Origin: Albibacterium sp035514885
Lineage (GTDB): Bacteria; Bacteroidota; Bacteroidia; Sphingobacteriales; Sphingobacteriaceae
DNA: 64,000 nucleotides
Assembly (NCBI RefSeq): GCF_035514885.1
Contig: NZ_DATJCH010000012.1
Location: 744,001-808,000 of the forward strand
Reading direction: 5' to 3'
Below, piece by piece: positions 25,371 through 35,062 of the stretch. Positions within the stretch are counted from its first letter, which is position 1, and each line of letters starts with the position of its first letter. A program made the position numbers and the translations under genes. Below the pieces are notes generated by a model. The model searched no databases. It saw only the letters and a list, made by a program, of their open reading frames with translations, and was not told the origin of the DNA.

Positions 25371-27089
25371 ATGAGTATTCAACTTTCAGAACAAGAAATA
25401 TTACGCCGTGAAGCCCTTAATTCTTTAATAAACCTGGGTATAGATCCTTATCCGGCTGAATCATATGACATTAATACCACTGCGAAATCTATTGCTGAAA
25501 ACTTCGAACAGCATCCTGAAAACTTCAAGTCAATAAGTATTGCAGGAAGGATGATGAGCCGTCGTATAATGGGTAGTGCTTCCTTTATAGAATTACAAGA
25601 TTCAACAGGAAGAGTCCAAGTATATCTAACACGGGATGAGCTATCTCCTACTGAAGATAAAACCCTTTACAATACCGTTTTCAAGAAACTTCTTGATATT
25701 GGTGATATCATCGGGATTAAAGGCTTCGTTTTTATTACACAAACAGGTACGATTTCTATACATGCTGAACAACTTACAATTTTATCTAAATCCTTAAAAC
25801 CTCTTCCAGTTGTAAAATCAGCAGATGGAAAAACTTTTGATGCTGTAACAGATCCTGAATTTCGTTACCGTCAACGCTATGTTGATTTAGTAGTAAACCC
25901 TCAGGTTAAAGAAACATTTGTTAAAGTGTCTGCCATTAAAACTGCTATTCGTGAATTCTTGAATAAAGAAGGTGCTTTAGAAGTGGATACACCAGTTTTG
26001 CAAAGCATACCTGGTGGGGCTGCTGCAAAACCATTCACCACACATCATAATGCTTTAGATATCCCTCTATATTTACGTATCGCAAACGAACTTTATTTAA
26101 AACGCCTTATTGTTGGTGGTTTTGATTGGGTATATGAATTCAGCCGTAACTTCAGAAACGAAGGAATGGATCGTACCCACAATCCCGAATTTACTGTATT
26201 AGAATTTTACGTAGCTTATAAAGATTATTTGTGGATGATGGATATTACTGAAAAGTTATTTGAAACCATCGCAATTGCTACCAACGGAAAAACTACCTTA
26301 CAAGTTGGCGATAAAGAAATAAACTTCGCAGCACCTTATAAAAAAATCTCTATCTACGATGCAATCGAAGAACATACAGGGATTGACGTAAGTCAAATGA
26401 ACGAAGTTGAACTTCGCAATGTATGTAAACAATTACATATCGAAGCCGACGAAAGTATGGGTAAAGGAAAACTTATTGATGAAATCTTCGGTGAAAAATG
26501 TGAGCAACATTACATTCAACCTACTTTTATCATAGACTACCCAGTAGAAATGAGTCCTTTGACTAAAAAACACAGAACCAAAGAAGGTCTTGTTGAACGT
26601 TTCGAGCTAATGATCAATGGTAAAGAATTAGCAAATGCATATTCAGAGCTTAATGATCCAATTGACCAGTTAGCAAGATTTGAAGATCAATTAAAGCTAA
26701 TGGAACGGGGTGATGATGAAGCCATGTTTATCGATTACGATTTCTTACGTGCCTTGGAGTATGGAATGCCTCCTACATCCGGAATCGGAATTGGAATTGA
26801 TCGCTTAGCCATGTTAATGACCAACCAGGCCAGTATTCAAGATGTTCTTTTCTTCCCACAAATGCGACCAGAAAAAATCGCAAAAGTTGCATCTGTAGAA
26901 GATTATGAGAAAGAAGGTATCCCAACTGCTTGGGTTCCTGTTCTTCAAAAAATGGGTTTAAATACCATTGAAGCATTGAAGTCTGCAAATGCCAATAAAG
27001 TTTTCAATGATTTAGGTGGATTACGTAAAAAAATGAAGCTTGACATTGCAATGCCTAGCAAAGAAGAAGTTGCCGAATGGTTTAAATAG
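25371..27089 (+). CDS. lysS: Lysyl-tRNA synthetase, class II
   Basis: About 572 residues from the ATG at 25371. The N-terminal OB-fold tRNA-binding domain (about 50-140) has the IAGRMMSRRIMG strand. The class II catalytic domain has motif 2 (FRNEGMDRTHNPEFTVLEFY) and motif 3 (GIGIGIDRLAMLM). It charges tRNA-Lys in the cytoplasm. The C-terminus carries an extra 60 residues (EKIAKVASVEDYEKEG...), with a helix-hairpin-helix-like tail, common in Bacteroidota LysS. A strong terminator follows. Confidence 0.98.
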   Translation: MSIQLSEQEILRREALNSLINLGIDPYPAESYDINTTAKSIAENFEQHPENFKSISIAGRMMSRRIMGSASFIELQDSTGRVQVYLTRDELSPTEDKTLYNTVFKKLLDIGDIIGIKGFVFITQTGTISIHAEQLTILSKSLKPLPVVKSADGKTFDAVTDPEFRYRQRYVDLVVNPQVKETFVKVSAIKTAIREFLNKEGALEVDTPVLQSIPGGAAAKPFTTHHNALDIPLYLRIANELYLKRLIVGGFDWVYEFSRNFRNEGMDRTHNPEFTVLEFYVAYKDYLWMMDITEKLFETIAIATNGKTTLQVGDKEINFAAPYKKISIYDAIEEHTGIDVSQMNEVELRNVCKQLHIEADESMGKGKLIDEIFGEKCEQHYIQPTFIIDYPVEMSPLTKKHRTKEGLVERFELMINGKELANAYSELNDPIDQLARFEDQLKLMERGDDEAMFIDYDFLRALEYGMPPTSGIGIGIDRLAMLMTNQASIQDVLFFPQMRPEKIAKVASVEDYEKEGIPTAWVPVLQKMGLNTIEALKSANANKVFNDLGGLRKKMKLDIAMPSKEEVAEWFK

Positions 27090-27106
27090 AAATCTAATTA
27101 TTATAT

Positions 27107-27152
27107 AAAGAGAAAGCCCGGAATGTTTAACACATTTCGGGCTTTCTCTTTT
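27107..27152 (+). terminator. Terminator after lysS (convergent with valS)
   Basis: A 20-bp stem with one mismatch (AAAGAGAAAGCCCGGAATGT with its partner), short AT loop and a T-run. It lies between lysS and the convergent valS and can serve both strands. Confidence 0.9.
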
Positions 27153-27160
27153 ACCAGCTT

Positions 27161-29779
27161 CTACAAGCTTGCTATACTCTCCATTAAAGAGGTAAGCTTA
27201 GCTTCTGCATCAGCTTTTTTATTCTGTTCATTCAAAACTATTTCCGGTTTAGCATTTTGAACAAAACGTTCATTAGAAAGTTTAGCATTAACCGATTTTA
27301 AGAAACCAGTTAAATATTCTATTTCTTTTTGAATCCGTTCCTTTTCAGCTTCAGGATCAACATTCTGACTAATGGGTACAAAGAATTCATCCCTACCAAT
27401 TAAAAAACTAATTGCACTAGTAGGATTTTCTTTTACAAGAGTCAGCTCACTTAAATTTGCCAATTTAGATATCAAAAACTCACAATCTTTATAATCAACC
27501 GTAGAACCTTCCTTATAGAAAAGAGGTAAAGGCTCTTTCGGTGAGATTTGTTTTGCATTTCTTATATTACGAATCTCAGTGATAATAGACTGAAGTTGTT
27601 TGAACTCTTTTAAAATAGATTGGTCGAAAGGCTGTGATTTTGGATAAGTTGCAACAATACAACAATCCAATTCGCTGCGCTCACCAAATAATTCATCATG
27701 CCATAACTCTTCACTTATAAATGGCATAAATGGATGTATCAAAGTTAAAATACGCTCAAAAAACGATCGTGTTATTTCAAAAGTTTCTTTTGAAATCGAT
27801 TGTTGATATGGTGGTTTAACCCATTCCAGATACCAGGCACAAAAGTCATCCCATATTAACTTATAAGTTGCCATTAAGGCATCAGATAAACGATAGTTAT
27901 CAAAATGATCTTCAATTTCTACCAACACAGAATTAAATCTGCTTTCAAACCATTTAGCTACCTTCAAATCAGCAGCAGAAGCTTTCTCATCATTTAGCTC
28001 CCAGCTTTTGACCAAGCGGAAAGCATTCCAAATTTTATTTGCAAAGTTTCTTCCCTGCTCACAATAAGAGACATCGAACATTAAGTCATTTCCTGCAGGA
28101 GATGAAAGCAGCATTCCGACTCTTACACCATCTGTTCCATACAATTTCATTAACTCAAGTGGATCAGGGGAATTGCCTAATGATTTAGACATCTTCCTAC
28201 CTAATTTATCCCGAACAATCCCAGTCAGGTATACATTCTTAAAAGGAGCCTGATTCTTAAATTCATGCCCGAAAATCATCATCCTTGCTACCCAGAAAAA
28301 CAAAATCTCAGGAGCAGTAATCAAATCATTGGTTGGATAATAATAGTTAATATCTGCACCTTCCGGATTCTTCAAACCATCGAACACAGAAATAGGCCAT
28401 AAACCTGAAGAAAACCAGGTATCCAATACATCCTCTTCTTGCACAATTCCTTCGACACTCTTTCCCTCCTTTTCAAATTCTATTATAGCATCAGCCTCTG
28501 TTTTAGCAACAACCCATTCATTATCTTTATTAAACCAGGCCGGAATACGTTGTCCCCACCACAATTGTCTGCTTATACACCAATCCTTCACATTTTCCAT
28601 CCAGTGCTTATATGAGTTAGTGAATTTATCGGGAATAAGATTCACTTCTCCAATCATCACATAGTCAAGTGCTGGTTTTGCTAATTCATCCATTTTGCAA
28701 AACCATTGCATAGATAATTTTGGTTCTATAACAGCATCCGTACGCTCTGAAAACCCAACTTGCGACTTGTAATTCTCAATTTTTTCAATCTTACCATCAC
28801 TTTCCAATAAAGTAATGATATTCTTTCTTGCAGCAAAACGATCTTGGCCAATAAGAATCTGAGCCTTATCATTTAAACTACCATCATCGTTTAAAATATC
28901 AATGACTTCCAAATTATGCTTTTGTCCAAGCTCAAAGTCATTTAAATCATGCGCAGGTGTAACCTTTAAACAACCTGTTCCGAAATCCATCTCCACATAT
29001 TCATCCTCAATAATCGGAATCTCACGGTTCACTAAAGGAATAATTACTTTCTTTCCTCTCAAATGTTGATAACGCGGATCATTGGGATTTACGCATATCG
29101 CCGCGTCAGCCATTATCGTTTCGGGACGAGTAGTAGCAATTATTAAATACTCATTATCCGAACCGACAATCGGATAGCGTAAATAAAACAAACGCTGGTC
29201 AACCTCTTTACGAATTACTTCTTCATCAGAAAGAGCAGTTTGGCCCATTGGGTCCCAATTTACCATCCTTATCCCTCTATATATATACCCTTCTCTATAT
29301 AAATGAATAAAAGTATCAATAACCGATTCACTCAAATCCGGATCCATCGTAAATCGTGTTCTGTCCCAATCACAAGAGGCTCCTAGTTTCTTTAATTGAT
29401 CCAGAATAATACCACCGAATTTCTCTTTCCATTCCCAGGCATATTCCAAAAACTCCTCCCGACTAATTGATTTTTTATCAATTCCCCGTTCCTTCAGCAT
29501 ATTTACAACCTTTGCCTCAGTAGCAATAGAAGCATGATCAGTACCAGGCACCCAACAAGCATTTTTTCCTTGCATTCTAGCCCTTCGAATCAGCACATCC
29601 TGAATGGTATTATTTAACATATGGCCCATATGCAATACACCCGTCACATTAGGAGGTGGCATCACAATGGTATAAGGTTCACGCTCATCCGGAATAGAAC
29701 GGAAAAATTTCTTCTCTAACCAATAGGTATACCATTTATCTTCTGTATCGTTTGGATTGTACGTTTTCGTTAAGCTCAT
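27161..29779 (-). CDS. valS: Valyl-tRNA synthetase
   Basis: An 872-residue class I synthetase. The HIGH motif appears as HMGHM in PPPNVTGVLHMGHML (about residues 43-57), the editing domain contains ATTRPETIMADAAICVNP, KMSKS is in GRKMSKSLGNSPDP, the anticodon domain follows, and the C-terminal 70 residues form a coiled coil. It attaches valine to tRNA-Val and hydrolyses mischarged threonine. A TATTTTTG -7 box lies 23 bases before the ATG. Confidence 0.98.
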   Translation of the reverse strand: MSLTKTYNPNDTEDKWYTYWLEKKFFRSIPDEREPYTIVMPPPNVTGVLHMGHMLNNTIQDVLIRRARMQGKNACWVPGTDHASIATEAKVVNMLKERGIDKKSISREEFLEYAWEWKEKFGGIILDQLKKLGASCDWDRTRFTMDPDLSESVIDTFIHLYREGYIYRGIRMVNWDPMGQTALSDEEVIRKEVDQRLFYLRYPIVGSDNEYLIIATTRPETIMADAAICVNPNDPRYQHLRGKKVIIPLVNREIPIIEDEYVEMDFGTGCLKVTPAHDLNDFELGQKHNLEVIDILNDDGSLNDKAQILIGQDRFAARKNIITLLESDGKIEKIENYKSQVGFSERTDAVIEPKLSMQWFCKMDELAKPALDYVMIGEVNLIPDKFTNSYKHWMENVKDWCISRQLWWGQRIPAWFNKDNEWVVAKTEADAIIEFEKEGKSVEGIVQEEDVLDTWFSSGLWPISVFDGLKNPEGADINYYYPTNDLITAPEILFFWVARMMIFGHEFKNQAPFKNVYLTGIVRDKLGRKMSKSLGNSPDPLELMKLYGTDGVRVGMLLSSPAGNDLMFDVSYCEQGRNFANKIWNAFRLVKSWELNDEKASAADLKVAKWFESRFNSVLVEIEDHFDNYRLSDALMATYKLIWDDFCAWYLEWVKPPYQQSISKETFEITRSFFERILTLIHPFMPFISEELWHDELFGERSELDCCIVATYPKSQPFDQSILKEFKQLQSIITEIRNIRNAKQISPKEPLPLFYKEGSTVDYKDCEFLISKLANLSELTLVKENPTSAISFLIGRDEFFVPISQNVDPEAEKERIQKEIEYLTGFLKSVNAKLSNERFVQNAKPEIVLNEQNKKADAEAKLTSLMESIASL

Positions 29780-29802
29780 GTTTCAAATATTCGTAAGAAA
29801 GA

Positions 29803-29810
29803 CAAAAATA
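29803..29810 (-). promoter_or_regulatory. Bacteroidota -7 element for valS
   Basis: Minus-strand TATTTTTG, 23 bases before the valS ATG at 29779. Confidence 0.5.
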
Positions 29811-29871
29811 GTATTTTGTTTATTAACTTCGCCCTTACATTTCAATCTATAAAAACATCAATCTACAATCT

Positions 29872-31920
29872 ATGAAATACGCATCATTAATTTATTGTGG
29901 GATAGTCCTTATTACCATAAATGGATGTGCCCGCCCGGAATCCAGAAAAGTTTCAAACATACCAGACAAATTCATTGATCCTGTTAATATGGACACGACA
30001 GTAAGACCGGGAGATGACTTTTTCCATTATGCAAATGGTATTTGGATGAAAAACAATCCGATTCCCGATAAAGAAACCCGTTGGGGAAGTTTTAATGAAT
30101 TACGTGAGTTTAATGCACAAGCCGTAAAAGGTTTACTTGAGGAAGCCGCCTCCAATACCAATGCTGCTCCCGGAAGTATAGAACAGCGTGTAGGAGATTT
30201 CTTTAAAAGCTCCATGGATAGTCTCGCCATTGAAGAAGTAGGTGCAAAGCCAATCGCAGAAGATCTAAATAGAATTGATAAGATTAGTAATTTGGAAGGT
30301 ATTATTAATGAAATAAACCATCAACAATCAAGCGGTCAAACTAGTCCGTTTTACGATTTCTACGTTTATCAAGATAGTAAGAATGCAAATAAAAACATGC
30401 CTCAGCTATCACAGGGAGGCATTACATTACCAGACCGCGATTATTATTTAGTTACAAACGATCGTAATAACACCATTAAAGAAGCTTATAAAAAATATGT
30501 TTCAACACTGTTTAATCTAACAGGTTCACCAGAAGAGCAAGCAGCAAGAAATTTTGATACTATCTGGAAAATAGAAAGTGTACTCGCTAAATCACAAAAA
30601 AGCCGGGTAGAAATGCGCGATCCAATTGCTACTTACAACAAATTCTCGCTAGAACAATTTAGTCAAAGTACTGAACCTTTTAACTGGGTAGAAATATTGC
30701 CGGAATTAAAGGTAAATGGTGCCGATTCAATTATTGTAGATAATCCTCAATTCTTTATTGATGAGGGAAAACTATTAGCGAATACACCTATAGAAGACCT
30801 GAAAATATATCTGAAATGGAACATTCTTAAAAGATCAGCTCCCTATTTAAGTAAAGATTTTGTTGATGCGAACTTCGCTTTCTCACAAGTACTTAGTGGT
30901 CAGAAAGTAATTACACCCCGCTGGCAACGTAATTTTACCCTAATTGACAATTCCATTGGAGATCTATTAGGACAATTATATGTAGCTAAATATTTCACAC
31001 CTGAAGCTAAACAAAGAATGCAGGATCTGGTAAAAAACCTATCTACTACATTCGCTGAGCGCATCCAAGGTTTAGATTGGATGAGCGAGGAAACAAAGAA
31101 AAAAGCTTTGGAAAAGCTAAATGCATTTACCCCTAAGATTGGCTATACAGACAAATGGGAAACCTATGATGGATTAGAAATCAAAGCAGACGACTTTTAT
31201 GGAAACGTAAAACGTGCTAATCAGTGGAACTACGATTATATGGTTAGCCAATACGGCAAACCTGTTGATCGTACACGATGGGGTATGACACCTCCAACAG
31301 TAAATGCCTATTATAATCCTGTAAATAATGAGATAGCATTCCCTGCAGGTATTTTACAATTTCCTTTCTTTGCCTTTGAAGCAGATGATGCCATCAATTA
31401 TGGTGGGATTGGTGCTGTAATAGGCCATGAAATGACACATGGATTTGATGATCAAGGTCGTCAATATGCTGCAGATGGTAATTTAAAAGATTGGTGGACA
31501 ACAGAGGATGCTGCTAAGTTCAAAGAGCGAGCAGATAAAGTTGTTGAACAATACAATAAATACACTGTTCTAGACACAATCAAAGTTAATGGCAGTCTAA
31601 CATTAGGTGAAAATTTAGCAGATCTAGGAGGTTTAGCAATTGCTTACGCAGCTTTTAAGAAAACTCCGGAAGGACAATCCAATGAGTTAATCGATGGTTT
31701 TACTCCAGATCAACGCTTCTTCCTTTCTTGGGCTCAAGTATGGAGAATGAACATCCGTCCTGAAATTGCAGCCCAATTTATTGTAGTAGACCCTCACTCA
31801 CCTTCTGATGCCAGAACTGTTGGTCCTATAGTAAATATGGATGCCTGGTATAAAGCTTTTAATATTCAGGAAGGTGATAAATTATTTGTTCCTGAAAAAG
31901 ACAGAATAAAAGTTTGGTAA
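29872..31920 (+). CDS. M13-family (neprilysin/PepO-like) zinc metallopeptidase, lipoprotein
   Basis: A 682-residue peptidase. The N-terminal signal ends in a lipobox (INGCAR), so it is exported and lipid-anchored. A helical PepO-N domain (about 40-420) precedes the catalytic domain. The zinc motif is HEMTH (519-523) in GHEMTHGFDDQGRQ, with ENLADLGG giving the third ligand about 60 residues later, and NPVNNEIAFPAGILQ upstream. It cuts small peptides. The sulfur-metabolism genes begin 13 bases later on the same strand, but a shared role is not evident. Confidence 0.94.
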   Translation: MKYASLIYCGIVLITINGCARPESRKVSNIPDKFIDPVNMDTTVRPGDDFFHYANGIWMKNNPIPDKETRWGSFNELREFNAQAVKGLLEEAASNTNAAPGSIEQRVGDFFKSSMDSLAIEEVGAKPIAEDLNRIDKISNLEGIINEINHQQSSGQTSPFYDFYVYQDSKNANKNMPQLSQGGITLPDRDYYLVTNDRNNTIKEAYKKYVSTLFNLTGSPEEQAARNFDTIWKIESVLAKSQKSRVEMRDPIATYNKFSLEQFSQSTEPFNWVEILPELKVNGADSIIVDNPQFFIDEGKLLANTPIEDLKIYLKWNILKRSAPYLSKDFVDANFAFSQVLSGQKVITPRWQRNFTLIDNSIGDLLGQLYVAKYFTPEAKQRMQDLVKNLSTTFAERIQGLDWMSEETKKKALEKLNAFTPKIGYTDKWETYDGLEIKADDFYGNVKRANQWNYDYMVSQYGKPVDRTRWGMTPPTVNAYYNPVNNEIAFPAGILQFPFFAFEADDAINYGGIGAVIGHEMTHGFDDQGRQYAADGNLKDWWTTEDAAKFKERADKVVEQYNKYTVLDTIKVNGSLTLGENLADLGGLAIAYAAFKKTPEGQSNELIDGFTPDQRFFLSWAQVWRMNIRPEIAAQFIVVDPHSPSDARTVGPIVNMDAWYKAFNIQEGDKLFVPEKDRIKVW

Positions 31921-31933
31921 ATTAATTTGATGA

Positions 31934-33271
31934 ATGATGAAGATAGAGCGGTTTTATGATGAAGGATTAGCACATGCCTCTTATGCAGTGTTAAGTAACA
32001 AAGAAATAGTCCTAATAGATCCGGCAAGGGATCCACGACCCTACTATGAATATGCCATAAATAATGAGGCTAAGATCGTAGGGGTAATAGAAACACATCC
32101 ACATGCCGATTTTACCAGCTCTCATCTAGAAATTCATCATACAACAGGTGCAACAATTTATACAAGCGAATTAGTTGGTGCGGATTATCCGCACCAAGCT
32201 TTTGATCAGGGTGATCATATCCAATTAGGAGAAATAAGCTTGGAGGCAATAAATACACCAGGTCACTCTCCAGATAGTATATCTATTTTAGTTATCGATC
32301 CGGATGGCAAAGAACATGCTCTATTTACTGGAGATACATTATTCGTAGGAGATGTTGGAAGACCTGACTTAAGAGAGAATGTAGGAAATATAAAAGCCAA
32401 AGCAGAAGAACTAGCACGAAATCTTTACAGTTCTACTCGTGATAAAATAATGACCTTGCCTGAAGATGTTATCATCTACCCAGCCCATGGCCCGGGTTCC
32501 CTATGTGGGAAAAACATCAGTTCAGAATTACAAAGTACCATCGGTAAAGAATTGAAGGAAAATCCAGCTCTTCAGGATATGTCTGAAAATGAATTTGTCA
32601 AATTAATTACCGAAGACCAGCCATGGGTTCCTAAATATTTTCAATACAACGTTGCCCTAAACAAAGCCGGACTTGAATCTTTTGAACAAAGTATTCGTGC
32701 AGCCACTAACCTAATTCATAAAGAAAATTTAATTGAAACCGTACTGATAGTAGATACCAGGCAGGCAGTCGATTTTCAGGCCGGACATCATAAAAATGCA
32801 ATCAATATACCCGATAGTCTAAAATTTGAAACCTGGCTAGGTTCTATTGTTGACCCAAGTGAATCCTTTTACCTAGTTGGTTACGACGAAGAGCATCTTC
32901 ATCAAATTATGGAAAAAGTAGCCAAAATTGGCTATGAAAAATCTGTTAACGGACTTCTCTGGAACGACTCAGGATCCATAAAAGAAAATATCTTTAATAA
33001 GCAGGAGTTCGATAATAATCCAGACCAATTCACCGTTGTAGACATAAGAAATGAAAATGAAGTAAAGAATATGACCATTTTTGAAAGTGCTATTCATATA
33101 CCATTACCTCGTTTACGTGAATCAACAGAACATATTCCGACTAACAAACCTATAGCTGTTCATTGTGCCGGTGGCTTAAGATCTGCTATAGGCTCCAGCA
33201 TTTTATCACTAAAGCTCAATGGTGCTAAAGTCTTAGATATGGGAACAAATATCAAACAATATAAAAGCTAA
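31934..33271 (+). CDS. Persulfide dioxygenase-rhodanese fusion (ETHE1/CstB-like)
   Basis: A 445-residue cytoplasmic fusion. An MBL domain (1-225) has ETHPHADFTSSH: His55, His57 and Asp59, with Phe60 where ordinary metallo-lactamases have a second-metal His, as in single-iron persulfide dioxygenases. Two rhodanese domains follow. The first (about 255-350) lacks the catalytic Cys: its loop reads YLVGYDEEHLHQ. The second (about 355-445) keeps it in HCAGGLRS. Such proteins oxidise glutathione- or low-thiol persulfides to sulfite and move sulfane sulfur. It heads a three-gene sulfur unit with an exported rhodanese and mnmD. Confidence 0.88.
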   Translation: MMKIERFYDEGLAHASYAVLSNKEIVLIDPARDPRPYYEYAINNEAKIVGVIETHPHADFTSSHLEIHHTTGATIYTSELVGADYPHQAFDQGDHIQLGEISLEAINTPGHSPDSISILVIDPDGKEHALFTGDTLFVGDVGRPDLRENVGNIKAKAEELARNLYSSTRDKIMTLPEDVIIYPAHGPGSLCGKNISSELQSTIGKELKENPALQDMSENEFVKLITEDQPWVPKYFQYNVALNKAGLESFEQSIRAATNLIHKENLIETVLIVDTRQAVDFQAGHHKNAINIPDSLKFETWLGSIVDPSESFYLVGYDEEHLHQIMEKVAKIGYEKSVNGLLWNDSGSIKENIFNKQEFDNNPDQFTVVDIRNENEVKNMTIFESAIHIPLPRLRESTEHIPTNKPIAVHCAGGLRSAIGSSILSLKLNGAKVLDMGTNIKQYKS

Positions 33272-33278
33272 ATTGTGC

Positions 33279-33779
33279 ATGCCCAGCTTTATTCTAATCC
33301 TCCTTACTTTCTTTCCACTCTTTCAACTGGAAGAAAGAACAATAGACCCCGAATTCAAATCTGAATTAGAAAAGATTTACAATAAACAGATTCCTACCAT
33401 TGATATAGCTCAGTTTCTCGAACTTAAACGTAATAAACTGTCCTTATTAGACGCACGTGAAGAAAACGAATTTAATATAAGTCATCTAAGACATGCAAAA
33501 AATGTAGGCTACATTTGGTTTGATATGCGTAGCATTTATGACATTCCTAAAGATCAAATCATTGTAGTTTATTGTTCGGTTGGAAACCGTGCTCAAAAAA
33601 TTGCGGAAATGCTAATAAAGGCCGGCTATAAACATGTTTACAATTTATACGGTGGTATTTTCGAATGGGTTAATGAGGGTCATCCCGTTTATACAAACCA
33701 AGGTGCTCAAACTCCACAAATACATGCCTACAATAAACGGTGGAGTGTTTGGCTTGAACGAGGATCAAAAGTACTTTAA
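33279..33779 (+). CDS. Exported rhodanese-like sulfurtransferase
   Basis: About 166 residues from the ATG at 33279; the TTG six bases earlier (33273) is a weaker choice. A short hydrophobic N-terminus (PSFILILLTFFPLF) suggests export or membrane anchoring. The single rhodanese domain has the active Cys in VVYCSVGNRAQKI. It would pass sulfane sulfur between thiols outside the cytoplasm. It starts 7 bases after the persulfide dioxygenase stop, and its own stop overlaps the mnmD start (TAATG). Confidence 0.85.
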   Translation: MPSFILILLTFFPLFQLEERTIDPEFKSELEKIYNKQIPTIDIAQFLELKRNKLSLLDAREENEFNISHLRHAKNVGYIWFDMRSIYDIPKDQIIVVYCSVGNRAQKIAEMLIKAGYKHVYNLYGGIFEWVNEGHPVYTNQGAQTPQIHAYNKRWSVWLERGSKVL

Positions 33780-34444
33780 TGAACGTTGTAAAAACCGAAG
33801 ACGGCTCTTCTACCCTCTTTAATCCAGAAATAGGAGAACATTACCATTCTACTCATGGTGCCCTTCAAGAAAGTAAGCATGTTTTTCTAAAGTCAGGGCT
33901 CCAGTTCTTTTTAAACAAACAAGCACAGCAAGCTGTTTCAGTTTTAGAAATTGGCTTTGGAACGGGACTAAACTACTTGGTAACTGCCGAATATTGTCTT
34001 GAAACCAACATTAGATTAGATTATACCGGCATCGAGCTTAACCCCCTAAGCAAAGAGACTCTTATACAAATAGGAAATATAAAACACATCTCTCCGCCAA
34101 TCGGAAATGAGTTTTTAGTTAATTATGAAAATGCTATGCATTCACAGATAAACACAAAGTCAGGAAAACTATTTATTGACATATGCGATGTGACGAGCTA
34201 CAAATCAGACAGCTATTTTGATATAATTTACTTTGATGCCTTTGCAGCAATACACCAACCTGAAATGTGGAGTCATGAAACCCTAGCCCATGTTTGCTCA
34301 TACTTAAAAACAGGAGGTGTTTTTGTAACTTATGCTATAACCGGAAACCTAAAGCGCATTATGAAATCATTAGGTTTCGCAATTGAAAAAGCACCCGGAG
34401 CACCAGGTAAACGTGAAATGCTCCGAGCGGTTAAACAAAATTAA
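33779..34444 (+). CDS. mnmD: tRNA (5-aminomethyl-2-thiouridine)(34)-methyltransferase MnmD
   Basis: A 221-residue SAM-dependent methyltransferase of the MnmC-type N-domain family (PF05430). The SAM loop is LEIGFGTGLNYLVTAEY; a DICDVTSY segment and the catalytic-face strand IIYFDAFAAIHQPEMW follow; the end (APGAPGKREMLRA) is diagnostic for MnmC1/MnmD. It finishes mnm5(s2)U at wobble position 34, without the FAD domain of E. coli MnmC. The start overlaps the rhodanese stop by one base, so the genes are translationally coupled. Confidence 0.92.
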   Translation: MNVVKTEDGSSTLFNPEIGEHYHSTHGALQESKHVFLKSGLQFFLNKQAQQAVSVLEIGFGTGLNYLVTAEYCLETNIRLDYTGIELNPLSKETLIQIGNIKHISPPIGNEFLVNYENAMHSQINTKSGKLFIDICDVTSYKSDSYFDIIYFDAFAAIHQPEMWSHETLAHVCSYLKTGGVFVTYAITGNLKRIMKSLGFAIEKAPGAPGKREMLRAVKQN

Positions 34445-34792
34445 TTACTTCGTTTGAGTAACTTCCATCTTTTCTGCAAAGTGGTCGCAGTAATCTCTTA
34501 AATCACCAATAACTGCTTTTGCAATTTCATCATCTCCCGATGCACGCAAAAACGTGTCACCTAAAGTTTGTAAAGTCTCATAAAAGAAGCGCTTCATTTC
34601 ATCAATTGGCATATCTTTCGTCCATAAATCAATGCGCATAGAATTCTTATAATGCGGATCCCATAAAGCTAAAAACAGTGCTTTAGCTGCTAATGCTTCA
34701 GATGATTCCCCATCCGTTGATTCCCATGTTATATTTTCCGGAACGTTTTGATCGTCCAATGTTACTACTAATTTAATCTCTGCTGTTTTCAT
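34445..34792 (-). CDS. gldC: Gliding motility protein GldC
   Basis: A 115-residue soluble protein recognised from its characteristic text: LVVTLDDQNVPENITWESTD at the start, an ALAAKALFLALWD helix and ending with CDHFAEKMEVTQTK. GldC is an accessory of the Bacteroidota gliding/type IX secretion machinery, found also in non-gliding species; its biochemical role is unresolved. It is the third gene of a unit with the RNA helicase and an 82-residue membrane protein. Confidence 0.93.
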   Translation of the reverse strand: MKTAEIKLVVTLDDQNVPENITWESTDGESSEALAAKALFLALWDPHYKNSMRIDLWTKDMPIDEMKRFFYETLQTLGDTFLRASGDDEIAKAVIGDLRDYCDHFAEKMEVTQTK

Positions 34793-34813
34793 TGAAAAAT
34801 TATTCTAATCTTA

Positions 34814-35062
34814 TTAATTCTTAATATACCAAATTCCAAAAGCTGTAGCTACCGTAATAGCAATAAATATCATTTGTACTATCCAGATTCTTTTTAAACT
34901 ACCCAGCAACATTCTAAATACCTGATCACCAATAAAAACAATCACAACGAGCAATAGAACCCATAAAGCCTGGCTCATCTCAAGCGTGTCATCCAATAAA
35001 CCGAAACCTAACCATATCAATAAGGCGGCTGTCAGAATATTTAAAGGGGTAACACGTTTCAT
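34814..35062 (-). CDS. Small membrane protein of unknown function (82 residues)
   Basis: An 82-residue protein with three hydrophobic helices (about 8-22, 32-50 and 58-76) and few charges. No domain is recognised. Its start overlaps the helicase stop by 4 bases (ATGA), and gldC follows 21 bases after its end, so it is translated in the same unit. Confidence 0.75.
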   Translation of the reverse strand: MKRVTPLNILTAALLIWLGFGLLDDTLEMSQALWVLLLVVIVFIGDQVFRMLLGSLKRIWIVQMIFIAITVATAFGIWYIKN

